This document shows, piece by piece, positions 1 through 11,200 of a stretch of DNA of 64,000 bases. A model generated the notes under the pieces. It was not told the DNA's origin. It did no database searches and worked only from the letters and a program-made list of their open reading frames with translations. A program made the translations under genes and the position numbers. The first letter of the stretch is position 1; each line of letters opens with the position of its first letter. This DNA comes from Calycina herbarum (taxonomy: Eukaryota; Ascomycota; Leotiomycetes; Helotiales; Pezizellaceae): assembly GCA_001414485.1 (NCBI GenBank), contig LLEY01000015.1, forward strand, positions 186,001 through 250,000, read 5' to 3'.

Positions 1-1280
1 ACATGGTTAGGAAGATAGAAGAGAAGATTGGAGGCCACAAAACATACTTATTCCACTCATTTGAGTGAACACTTGGACAGCAACACCATGCATCAATCTC
101 GTCCTCCATTGAGGAACAGTAAACATGACTTTCCAGCCTGGGACAGTTATCGCTTTCTCGGCCGCAATCGTTTGTTTGATTTCCAAGAATTCGGCAGCGA
201 TCCATTCATCTGTATCATTCGTCAACGTCAATGATATGAACTCCAAGTTTTCATCAAGAAAGCGTACCATTAGTCCCATCTGCATGTAGCTTCCTCAACA
301 CTCGCATTGCTTCTTCTTCGCGATCAGTCGCCATGAGATGCCGGGGGCTTTCGGGGAAGAAAATCATTCCTATACACAGAATCTAAGTTTGTTAGTGGAA
401 ACTTCGCTTCTGGGGTGGGAGTTTTGCTTGCGTACTATACATGGTGCTGCTTGGAATGCAAGTGGAAATCTCCATTGAACTGAATTTGAGTCATCGGCCT
501 TGCTACTACCGTACCCAACCCAAGTGGATCTAAAGACTCTAATTAGCAACGAGGAAATATGGAAAGAAGTGAAAGTAACTCTTACACGATGAATCCAACG
601 CCAATCATTTGTTGAGCCATACCGACAATCAAACCTCGGATCTATGGACGAGGGGAGTTAGCCTTAGAAATCCACCCTCCCTATTCTCTTTCCTCAAGCG
701 CAATTTCTGGCGTACCTTTGGGTGTGCGCATTCGCTCTGGTAGACTGGAACTGCCATACTTAGCAGGCCGACCGCCCAACCAGCGAAGATTCTGCCAATA
801 AGAATCATAGCCAAACTAACGGCGGAAGCCTGGAGAATGGCACCGACAAGACAAATAAGAGCTCCGATTTGAATAGTCATTCTCCTTCCAAACCGATCCA
901 TTGTGAGTCCTCCCATGAGTGAACCAAAGACTGCACCGCCATTGAAGGTAGAGTTGATTGCCCCAATTATCGACGAAGTTGAGGTTGTATTGAAGTATTT
1001 TAGGAAGTTTGGAGACGCAATAACATCACTGAAAACGAAGTTAGGTTCACGAGATTCAAAAAAAGACATCGGGGCCTAAGTTCGAAATCTCAAACGAGCA
1101 CAACCAGAATCGCAGTTTGCAGAATAAGGATGTACTCACGTCATAACACCCGCATCGTAACCAAACAGAAAGGATCTGTAGAAAACAGTCCATTAGCATT
1201 GCAAACTAAAAACTTTCGTACGGGCATTCCTACCCTGTTGCTGCAAAAATAGCCAGCGAGACATTAAATATTTTCCCCAT
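1..1280 (-). CDS. MFS sugar transporter (sugar porter family), 3' part beyond the window edge
   Basis: Proton-coupled sugar uptake at the plasma membrane is the expected role. Exons rebuilt by splice sites and phase: 1280-1234, 1175-1140, 1028-716, 641-586, 529-436, 382-268 and 209-48, about 274 residues. The next intron opens at 47, so roughly half of a usual 500-residue transporter is present. Family marks seen: SFLFGYDAGVMT in helix 1, GGLTMDRFGRRMT in the loop after helix 2, GRIFAGWAVGLLS then ECAHPKIRG in helix 4 and after it, and FFPESPRHLMA before the central loop. The start ATG at 1280 opens a short MGKIFNVSLAIFAATG leader running straight into helix 1. The substrate cannot be read from sequence. 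The gene is divergent from an alpha-xylosidase 1.45 kb away, which suggests a xylose-containing or other plant-wall disaccharide (inference). Confidence 0.88.
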
Positions 1281-2733
1281 GATGGAAGACGGTGTAGACA
1301 AGCCAAAATCGTGGGTAGGACAACCTCTCCCTCGAGTTCACTATATATTCTCCCCAAGAGACATACGACCGAGAACCACTGAATTGTTTTCACGAACTTC
1401 ACCGCAGCAGTGAGTCTCGGCCCCTGCCGACTCAACCCCGGATCTTCTCCATACCCCGCCATAGCTCCGGATAAAAGCAATGAGCAAGGGGGGATGGTTG
1501 GGTGGATTCTGTTGCTCGACCTCGAGAGTGTCGGAAAAATTAAACCGGAGCACATTGGAAAAGGATGCATGAGAGGAGCGCTTGTAGAACGGCAGAAATG
1601 GCAAGGGGAGGTAGCTTGGAGTGACGAATCAAAAGAGAGCAACCCATGCCATGAAATCCAACTCCACTCCACAACTCGACGGCGGGTAACAAACGTGACG
1701 ATCGAGGAGTTCCAATGACCTCGTGTTGTACAAAAACAGCAGAGAATTTCAATAATGTTCCTTTTCATACACGAGGAGCATCATAACCGGGCCGAGTTCC
1801 ATCGGAGAATTTCTATGCTGAGGAAGGGTTTAGAGCCAGAAAGGATCTCGCAAATCAGAGCAGAGAACACGCCGTTGTTCACAGAAGAATGAGACGATTA
1901 GACAGCAGAAAGCAGAAAGCAGAAAGCGTGTGTAGAAACCGATGTGCGCAAAGGCAAACCATCGTGGATCCAATTCCAACGTTGCTGGCAAGGTTCTTGA
2001 TAATACCATAGATAGTAAATCCAGGTAGATGGGAATTTGAGCCTCTTTTTCAAGTTTTTCAAGTGCTGTCATATATGGCGTGGCTCGCACGCTTCAGCAG
2101 CGACATCTCGAGCACTCGCTGGGCATGTCGGTGGAGGCATGGGAGATACGAGGTAGAGACTCGCGAAGGGATTGGCAGTTGACCAAGAAGATACAGCAGT
2201 GGTATTCGAGACATACTGTCTTATTGTGCGCCAAGATATAATCATTTAATAGTGTTGTGTTGAGCTTTACTTTTAGAAGTCGCGCGGAGTCAACATCGGC
2301 TCTCAGATCCGGATTTCGGGCCGGTCCGAAGTATCGGAAGATGATTGGACCGAGAGGATAAAGTGAATTCGTGGGGTCACTCCGCATCACACCACTGCAA
2401 CCTCTACTAGTATCCCCACTCTCACCCTTTGCGCTCATACGAGGACGAGGAGACTTTCCGCGAGCTATCCGCTTATGATGGCAGTAGTACTTACTTGTAC
2501 TGCAGAAACAATGGACCCTCAAATGTTGTGTTATCTCTGGCGGGGTAGCTCTCTCCCAGCGAGTGGTATTTGTTTCGACAGCCTCTCCCCTCCCAAAATC
2601 ATTCACTCAGACCCCTCTCTCTTCTTCAGAGTAAAACAATATATACGATATAGCTTCTTTCTCCCGCAATATATAGCCTCGTTTCCTAAGTTCATACCAA
2701 ACCTCCCCTCCTATTCCCGTTGCCTCCAACACC
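1281..2733. other. Divergent intergenic region, transporter / alpha-xylosidase
   Basis: This 1.45-kb stretch separates the two divergently read sugar genes and should hold both promoters. Open frames in it (for example 1830-2090 and 2094-2606 on the minus strand, 2475-2747 on the plus strand) show no family resemblance and no convincing splice partners. Features seen are a CGG-N6-CCG palindrome at 2315-2330 and AT-rich TATA-like blocks near 2638-2652 and 2670-2678, the latter about 60 bases before the alpha-xylosidase ATG. Confidence 0.6.
2315..2330. promoter_or_regulatory. Candidate Zn2Cys6 activator site, CGG-N6-CCG palindrome
   Basis: TTCGGGCCGGTCCGAA is an imperfect 16-bp palindrome containing TCGG-N6-CCGA. 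That half-site order and spacing is known for the Ppr1/UaY class of fungal binuclear zinc cluster regulators. It lies about 405 bp upstream of the alpha-xylosidase ATG and about 1.03 kb upstream of the transporter ATG. Binding is inferred from the pattern only; sites of this length also occur by chance. Confidence 0.35.
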
Positions 2734-5218
2734 ATGAAGTTTCGTGATGGCATGTGGCTTGCCGCCGAGGGCAAACGTCTGGAGTATGCTGAAGAAGTTT
2801 ATGCCATTACTCCTCGTGAGGATGGCAAAGCCATAAGCCTGTTGTGTCCAACCCGAAAGATTATGCAGAGATCAGACTCCTTGAATTTACCAACATTGAC
2901 GGTCGTACGTATATCCATATCTCGAAAGCCCAATAATTGACTAACCCCTCTCTTCCCAGGATATCGGTGCACCTTTCGATGGAGCCATCTCTGTCGAAGT
3001 CACACATTGGCTGGGAGCTCTCAACCCCGGACCACACTTCGACCTATACCCACAAGGAAAGCCCGAGAAGAGCGAATCGAACATTGTCACAGCCGAAAAA
3101 ACAACCACTATCTCCTCCGGCTCCATCTCCGCGACAGTGAAGACGGCAGACCATGATTTTGCGATTCGATTCCATGCCACGGATGGCTCGAAAGAGCTCA
3201 CATCATTGCTCAATCGAAGTATTGGTTTCGCATATGGACCTGCACCGAGCAATCCAATGCAAACAGCGGATATGCGAAATCTACACCACTATATCTTTAC
3301 ACAAACGACCCTCTCTGTGGGCGAATCGGTACATGGACTTGGGGAGAGATTTGGGGCATTCAATAAAGTAGGACAAGCAATTACATTGTGGAACGCGGAC
3401 GGTGGAACTTCTAGTGATCAAGCATACAAGAACGTTCCTCTATGGATTAGTTCTCGTGGATATGGTATCTTCATTGATACACCTGATAAGGTAGAGCTCG
3501 AAGTTGGGAGTGAAAGATCTTGTCGCGTTCAAACCAGTGTTGAAAATCAGAGGATCAAATGGTGGGTATCCCTCTGCAGGAAACCATGGGGAGGTTCTAA
3601 TAAATTTTAGGTACATCATCCACGGTCCAACCCCAAAAGAAATTCTCTACAAATACTCGATATTGACAGGAAAACCCGGGAAGGTTCCAAGCTGGAGTTA
3701 TGGTCTTTGGCTCAGTACCAGTTTTACCACCAATTACGATGAGACTACCGTGAACTCCTTTCTCGAGGGGATGAAGGCACGCGATATCCCGGTCGAAGTT
3801 TTCCATTTTGATTGCTTCTGGCTCAAGGCATTTCATTGGTGTGATTTTGTGTTTGATTCCAAGATGTTCCCAGATCCCAAAGCACAAATCGCTCGTCTAA
3901 AAGCATCTGGTAAGTTAATAGAGTTAATTTCGAGGGCTGAAGAAGTGCTAATCATGGCGTAGGACTCGTGAAGAAAGTATGCGTCTGGATAAACCCATAC
4001 CTTGGTCAAGCTTCACCTGTGTTCAAGCTTGCTGCTAGCAAAGGATATCTCCTACGTCGAAAAAACGGAGATATCTTCCAGTGGGATTTGTGGCAGACTG
4101 GTATGGGAATTGTTGATTTCACAAACCCCGAAGCTGTCACATGGTATGTAGGGTGTTTGGAAGGTCTTTTCGACACAGGAGTGGATTCCATCAAAACAGA
4201 CTTTGGAGAGAGAATCCCAAGTGAAGATGTCGAATGGTTCGATTCCTCACTCGATCCAAGAAAGATGCACAACTACTACGCATTCCTCTACAACAAAATT
4301 GTCTACGAAGCTTTGCAGGATAGGTTTGGAGAAAACGAAGCTGTGTTGTTTGCTCGTACAGCTACAGCAGGAACTCAAAGATTCCCACTTCAGTGGGGTG
4401 GAGATTGCGAGTCGACTCCAGAGGCAATGGCAGAATCCATTCGGGGAGGAATTTCCCTCGGACTCTGCGGATACAGTTTCTGGTCAGTAGATATCGGTGG
4501 CTTCGAAGGCTACCCACCACCATGGATCTACAAAAGATGGGTAGCATTCGGTCTTCTCTGCTCTCACAGTCGACTTCACGGCAGCAATTCATTCCGAGTC
4601 CCCTGGACTGTCGATAACGACGACAAAACCGCTCAAGGTTGTTCAAAGATACTCTCGAAATGGACTACACTGAAAGCCAGACTCATGCCCTACATCTTTT
4701 CCCAAGCTCAAGAATCTGCCGAATTGGGACTCCCACTCTCCTTGAGAGCAATGGCTCTAGAATTCCCCGACGATCCTACGTCATGGTTTCTCGACCGCCA
4801 ATTCATGTTAGGCTCCTCCCTCCTCGTCGCACCCATCTTCGAGGAATCAGGAGATGTGGAATTTTACCTGCCAGCCGGAAAATGGACCTCTTTCTTCGAC
4901 AACAAAACGAAATCAGGACCGGGATGGTTCAAGGAGACGCACAAATTCGATACGCTTCCTCTCTATGTGAGGGAGAATACGATTTTGACACTTGGAAAAT
5001 GGGGAGAAACGAGAACGGTTTACGATTATAACAAGAGTATTGAGGTCTGTTTATACCAAACATCTCCCGGAGCGAGCACGACTCTTGTCGATAATGAAGG
5101 GGAAGTTATCGGGGTCCTAGAAGTCGGTGAGGATGGGGAGTTGGTTGATCAGGAGTTGTTGCAGGGTGCTTGGCATGTCACTAAGAATGGGAGGAGTGGT
5201 GGCCATACTCATAAGTAG
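2734..5218 (+). CDS. Alpha-xylosidase, glycoside hydrolase family 31 (YicI-like)
   Basis: Retaining hydrolase expected to release alpha-linked xylose (or glucose) from the non-reducing end of xyloglucan oligosaccharides. Exons 2734-2904, 2960-3561, 3611-3909 and 3963-5218 join in phase to 775 residues, a normal length for this branch. The N-terminal beta-sandwich (about 1-270) includes GESVHGLGERFGAFNK and is followed by the (beta/alpha)8 barrel. The catalytic nucleophile is Asp437 in KTDFGERIP and the acid/base is Asp505 in QWGGDC, both in the context found in E. coli YicI. Substrate-shaping motifs HFDCFWLK and FWSVDIGGFEG are also present. No signal peptide is visible at MKFRDGMWLAAEGKRLEYAE, so the enzyme is probably intracellular, acting on disaccharides brought in by a transporter such as the divergent one. 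Alpha-glucosidase activity cannot be excluded. Confidence 0.93.
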
Positions 5219-5909
5219 GTAGCCGATCCTTTACCTACGTGAGGTCAACGACTCCTTGACATGATGATGGGGAGATGGGTGTTGTTTGGAGGGTTGGTGT
5301 GTACATACTACCGGTAAATTTCAAGAATCAAGACCCCAGCACGCAGGAGTTAGTTGGCGTGTGAGAAGTTGGGATGGTGTAAAGTTTAATGGCAGTCAAA
5401 TTTCAGATGTCACTAGTCTCGGTTGTGGGGGTGTCCGTGGCTGATCAAGTGAGTGCCCGGCCCGGTATGGAGATATTTCCATATGCAGCCTGAGCTTGTT
5501 TCTGGGAATCAAGACTTTGGAATCAAGGCTCTTCGGGAGCTCGGCGGTGCCGCTTAGTTGGTTTCAATCCGATCTTTCAGTTTTTCTTTTTGCTCCCATC
5601 GTTTTTTCTGAAGAGAAGGCTCGTAAAATTACGGCGTCTAACGTTTGAGAGCTTATCCTTGTACTTGGTCTTCGATTTCTCTTCCGCTGGGTGAGCAAGC
5701 GAGTTGAACTAACGTGTTTTTGAATTATTATTTGATATCTATTGCTGTATTGTACTATGTTCAGATTACCAAGGGGTTGTTTTATACAAATCGAGCAAAC
5801 ATGTCATCCGTTCTATTTCCAGTTCCCCCCATTCTCTCCCCGTCTATCCCAACCCCATTTGTATCCCCTAGTCCAGAACCTAGTTCCTTCCTCTGCCTCT
5901 TTGGCTAGC
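5219..5909. other. Convergent intergenic region
   Basis: Between the 3' ends of the alpha-xylosidase (plus) and the Ser/Thr-rich membrane protein (minus). It is T-rich on the plus strand around 5578-5610 and should hold the two 3' untranslated regions. No gene or repeat was recognised. Confidence 0.5.
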
Positions 5910-7549
5910 TTAATCCAACTGCTTATAAGGAGCATTATTGGACATGACCGGCAGATCAGGAATATTACTATCAGCCATGTTCCTCTTCCTCTGGTCCCAG
6001 GCCCAAGACTTTACAGTTCGGAATCGAGCGACGGAGGCGATGGTTGAGATTGTAGCTACGGAATCTCTCCATGAAGTGCTTTTCTTGGATTCTGGCTCCG
6101 GTTCTGGTGCTATGATTGGTGCTGGTGGGCTTCCGAAATCCAGTACGTCCCTGTGAGCGTCGAGGCCGTTGACCTTTAGTGGCGATGGGAGTTGAGAAGG
6201 CTGGGAGTAGCTTGTTTGGGGGAAGGAGTTTTGTGTGTTTTCATAAGCGGGGTAGGTGGGGAGTGCGGCGGGAAAACCGCCCGGGAAACCTGCTTCTGAG
6301 GGGGCCTAGGTTTGGTGTTAGTTTTTATTGGGGGTATATATGTAACAGGAGGGGGGGGGATAACTTACGCCTACGGTACTAGTAGGAGCAGCAGTACTGG
6401 CCGCATTCCAAATTCTCGATTCTGCAACCCAAGATCCCCTTCTGTTCGCGGCAAAGGTAGGTTCTTTTGCCTCTTTTTCATGGACCTCATCACGTCGTTT
6501 TCGAAGTTGCTTTGCTTTTCTTCCGATTAGAAGCCAGGCTAGGAAGATCAGAGCGATGGAGCCCGCGAGGACCCCGATTACGATTCCGATCGTTCGGGTA
6601 TTGGTATCTCTCGTTGTGGCTGTTACTCCTTTTTGGTCGGCGACGCCGAGTCCAGCCGTGGGCCGACTGTCGGCAACTGCTGTTGTTGGTAAGATGGAGG
6701 AACTGGATTGCCCTGCTTGTTTTCCGCCGCCAACTTTGGTGTTTGCGTTGTCGGAGGTGGTGGTTGTTAGTGCTGAGGTTGCTTCTGGGACTGCGACGAC
6801 GGCTGACGAGGTTATCTTTGCGGAGGTGATCGCGGCTACTGATGTCGAGGTTGCAAAAGTAGAGCTTGGTGAGCTTCGAATGACTGAAGATAGTGATTGA
6901 GATGACGATGCCAGTAAAGGCAGCGCCACTGGAGATGTAGTGCTCGCTGTTGCTTTTGGGGCCTCCGATGTTGAAGTTGCTGAGGACTTTTCGAATGGGG
7001 CGTGAGTAATTGGTGTGTTTACGAAAAGTGAGCGACTGGTTGTTGAGGTTGTCGGTGGTGGTGGGGGAGGAGGTGTGCTCGTTGGTGATGGTGGTCCTGG
7101 TGGCGGGGCAGGAGACGTAGCTGGTGGTTCAGTTCCTTTGCGAGGGGCAGCGTTTGTTGGAGCATCAACCAAGCTCTTCTGTTACGATGTTAGATCTATG
7201 GATTCATGAAATTCGTGGTAATCCCTCTTACGGTTGTCTTGGTCTCGACCGTTGGGGTGGTTTGAGCAACGGGGGCTGCAGTTGGAGGAGGCGGTGGAGG
7301 AGCAGTCGTAGTAGACTTCTTGTCGTCCTCACTTGGTGTATCATCCGACGGTGTATCGAACCCTTCAGGTGTCTTCGGCTTGTCCTTATCATCACCCCTT
7401 TCCTCCAACCCCTCATTCCGTGCAGCCTTCCGTCTTCGGTTTTCCAGGAATCGACGATGTCGTTCCCTTCTTGCCATTGGTGACTCCATTTCCTCCCTCT
7501 CCTCGAGATTCGCTGCCATCATATTCCGGGAATCCATACGAGGTGCCAT
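5910..7549 (-). CDS. Ser/Thr/Pro-rich single-pass membrane protein, unknown function
   Basis: Exons 7549-7232, 7178-6369 and 6305-5910 are all in phase 0 and join to 507 residues. Residues 1-60 are charged and Arg-rich (MARRERHRRFLENRRRK), with no signal peptide. A proline-rich part follows (PPPPPPTAAP, then TSTPPPPPPPTTST), then a long Ser/Thr/Ala-rich stretch typical of heavily O-mannosylated stalks. One transmembrane helix at about 301-323 (TIGIVIGVLAGSIALIFLAW) is stopped by GRKAKQLRKRR, leaving a cytoplasmic tail of about 180 residues that ends MSNNAPYKQLD. The last exon was recognised because a long open frame (APSEAGFPGG onwards) continues in phase after a clean GTAAGT..CCTAG intron. 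The layout resembles fungal wall-stress or surface sensor-like proteins but no WSC or other named domain is visible. A plasma-membrane location is inferred. Confidence 0.8.
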
Positions 7550-9300
7550 GGTTTCCTTGGGTCTGATCTTCTATTTCCTCCGATCGATTTGTTTTCTTTT
7601 GGTAGCTTGTTCAATTCCTCTGTGGCATTAGGTCCGTTAAGCTCAAGATTTCAGTCTGAGCCTGCAGACTTTTAAGGGTGTTCTTTACGAAGAAAGAAAG
7701 AAAGGGTGATCTCAGATCGTTGAAACAGAAAGAAACAGACCAGCTGACAGTTGGGAAAGTTGGTGAGAAGGAAAGAAAGAAGAGAGGGCCAAGAAGAAGT
7801 ACAAGAAGAATACTTGAGACGCTGTCAAAATTGTCCGAAGAGGTGTGCCCTGGCTTGTCACCGTGTGCACGACGCCTGACGGTCAGTCCACCGCAACACA
7901 CCATCAACATTCAGCCTCTTTCCAAAAAGGGAATTACGCATCGTTGATCGGGTTTCCAACGTGTGGGGTATCCAGTCGGGAATTTATCGAATGGATGGAC
8001 GATATTCTCATTTTTGATGGTGGTGTCGTTGCTTGTCGAAGGGACAAAACACCGCCAAGTTGCCAAGTGTGGAGCCAAGTGTGAAGCGAGAGGCCCGGGC
8101 ATGTATCAAAATCTGGACTTCGAACGTTTCGTGTTCCAGATGAAAGGTGGGGATCAGATGGTTGGTGCGGAGAAGTGGCATAAGAGTGGGACTTTGCCCA
8201 TGGATTTCCTGGTTGACGCTCTGTCTTGTTGGAAGTTGACGACTTGAAAATAGTGCGGGGAGAAATCGCGTTCGTGTTGCCATGTTTGCCGATGTTTGGA
8301 AACTCAATTATTGGCTGACGGGACCCTTTCGTGGGTCAAAACTAGTTCATAAGGTTTGTTGGAATGTTTCTTGTTGACTTCCTTCAGCTTGGTGAACCGT
8401 TTTGTTTTGTCTAAATATCTCTGAAGAACCCCACTTGTCTTGTCAAGCTTTTATGCGTTGGGGTGGGGAAGAAGGCAGGGCGAGCAGTTTCCCTCGACCT
8501 CGAACGTTCATGGTCAATTTGTTTTGGCAATACCATTACTTTTCTATAGAACTAGAATAAAACTCTCCGAGTGTTTCTTTTTTCCTTCTTGATACGGTGT
8601 GAGGTTGTAGTTAGAAACTTGCACACAAGTGGCTGTATCACTCGATACGAGCTCATGAAATACCTACGATGCATTCACAAAACCAAGGCAAACATTACTG
8701 CTACATGTAGTGTGACAATTTAAAAACATCGAGAATCTTAGCCAGATGGGGACTTTGAGAGTGGAGATTGTTGATGGACTTCCACTCCACAATGGAGTGA
8801 GAACTTATAAGAAAATGAAATGCCTACTTTATTAAAGCTTCCAGCCCTCTCGTCTCTCAACTTCTCACCTCATTTCAACATATTCCCAGATCTCGTTTTA
8901 GAAGTAAGAGAATGTCTCGTCATTCGCCGTTTTGCTCATTTTATTAAATTCTCGACAGACCATTAGTTTACATCTAGTAGATAATACTACGGCACACGCC
9001 AAACGATAACATCATCTCCTATTTATAATAGGAAGCCGGAATAGAGAACATATGTATGTTTTTTAAATATAAAGTTGCAAGTCCAGTGACGTGCTCGGTA
9101 ACAGCACTCCTAAAGGAGCGCTTCTTTCAAGCAACTTAGCCTTTTTTTTCTCCTTCCCCTTTTAACTGCATCTCAATTGCTAAGTCCTCTCCCCGGAGAT
9201 ACAATTATGTCCAATCGAAAGCAACCAATCGACTTTAATGTAGTCAATCAATTAATTCCGGTCTTTGTCCGCAGACTCATCTCTTGAAGTGTGATGAAAC
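7550..9300. other. Gene-poor stretch, first part
   Basis: Upstream region of the Ser/Thr-rich membrane protein gene. Short open frames on both strands (7611-8307) lack family resemblance or plausible splice partners. A purine-rich run of AAGAAAG-type repeats at 7685-7810 probably belongs to the promoter or 5' leader. Nothing else was recognised. Confidence 0.45.
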
Positions 9301-11200
9301 TTCATTCTTCAGTTGACGAATTCACAAGCAACCGTTACTGTCGTTTTAGACTTGCCTTCAAAATGCAAGTGGTAAAACCTATTGAATAACGATTTCCAAC
9401 CTCGATGAGCTAAGAGATGGAGACCTTCTTGGTCAGTGCCATGTTTGAACCCTCTCCAGGTTCGAAATCTGGAAACCGACCACGATAATCGTGACGAACC
9501 ACTGCCACATTGATATTTCCTTCCAAGGAATCGATCGAGTTCGCTCACTCCAGTCTAAACAGTATTGCACAAGTAGAAATGGAACTCTGAAGAGGTGTTC
9601 ATAGCTGGTTTTGCCATTTTTATACACGTAGAAGACTAGCAAATCGTAAACCTGACAACAAGTCTCTTTCTCGAAATTCTCTTTCTTCTTTGGTAGCTTC
9701 TGATTTGGGATGGAATCGTGCCGAAACCAAAAGTCCCTTTTGCGCATTGACCCAAAATGTTCGGCGATTTTCCACTTGGTTTCTGTCCAGGAAAGATGGA
9801 ACAAGAACTTCAATTCTGGTTCGGCCAGGTCCATTATAAAAGGACTCGATTTTAGCAATTCGGTTGAGTTGTAAAGCCACTCCATTTTTCAGTAAGCCTA
9901 GTCATCAGTTGTCTTTGCTATCGTTATCGAATTTGTCTTCGAAATACAAGTAGTCCTTCAGGCTTTATGGTTATCCCTCAGCAAAATTCATTTCTATTTT
10001 TTTTTGGACTCTTTCTCTTTCTCTTTCTCTCTTATGGCTTTAGATGGATATGGTGCAATGACGATCTTGCTCTACGAATAACCACAAAATTCAAGCCAAG
10101 GAAACTATGGAACCAATGTTTTCTGAAGGCCTTACTACACTTTGCTAGGCGGGACATATAGTGGTGTAATTGCGAACAGAGAGATGAAATATATTTTGAG
10201 TTACATTTGCAGAGTGTTGAATTGTATTTTTGATTATGAAATTCTCTTAATCAAGAATGATTAGAATAACAGAGTCTCTCAATGAAGGGTTCATAACACT
10301 GAAACGTATATAGTATTGGATAATTATCTGAAAAATACATAGAGTAAATGATTATTAAAGAAGCTTTGATATAATTGCGTTAGCTAAAGATAGTTCGGAG
10401 AGTCGGTACGTAATATGCAGCGAATATAGCATATGCCTCGATACAACTGGTGGATTCTATAAATACTAAACAGTGAATAAGCATCCTCTTCTATCTCAGG
10501 TATAAAGTCAAGTTAAAAAGCAAGCACTCCGAAGATTTCTAAATGTTTGAGAATATAAAAGTCTTGCCAAAATCTAGAACTCTGTTTTCCATTCAACATA
10601 CACAATGCTGTATCCCACACATCTTTTCGGGAAGTTAGAGTTGACCTGTGTGCAAGTACTCCAGATGGAAGTATCGTTCTTGCGTTACGAATAAAAACTA
10701 AAAAAGTATCACGACCTTCTAGCCAGTAGTACTGCCGCATGCTACCCACCTCTTATATCATTCTAAATTCCTGCCTTCGAAAAAATATTTACTGCCGAAA
10801 ACTCTTTGTCGACATCCTACGTACCTAGGTCTGAACGATTTCAAAGAAGCAATCTACTTCTTCGTGTATAGAAATAGTTTGAGAACCTGAATAATCAAGA
10901 GAGCTTAGACTTGCTTTCATCGATTTCAGAAAGCTCCTGATTCTTGGTTTTTCTCCATTCTTCCCCTTAAATATACGACCTCCTAAAGAAAGGCTAATAA
11001 CTCGCCAATTGCACAAACACCACTTGTAGAGAAATATAAGTAATGACAGTGCTCGCTGTTCATCTGCATTTTGATGAATTCATAGCGTCCACCATCCACT
11101 TGACATATTTACTCAAGTTAGCATTTTGAGAGGGGAGCCTTGGATATTTAAGTCGTGGGTGAGTTCCTCAAAGCTAGAATCGTATTTAGAAAATGACTGC
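9301..11200. other. Gene-poor AT-rich stretch with decayed-looking open frames
   Basis: On the minus strand, an ATG-initiated frame at 9885-9433 would encode 150 residues and a second, overlapping one at 9880-9620 would encode 86. Smaller frames lie at 10749-10513 and 11016-10825. None resembles a family I know and no clear splice sites join them. Related sequence occurs at 9331-9372 and 9912-9953, differing largely by C/T and G/A changes. This may be a relic of a duplicated or mutated gene, but I could not support a gene model. Confidence 0.3.

Noticed and set aside
1193..1768. 191-codon minus-strand frame over the transporter's first exon
   Set aside because: It is in a different frame from the conserved transporter exons and has no recognisable domain.
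2094..2606. 170-codon minus-strand frame in the divergent sugar-gene promoter
   Set aside because: No family resemblance or splice partner; it overlaps the region where both promoters must lie.
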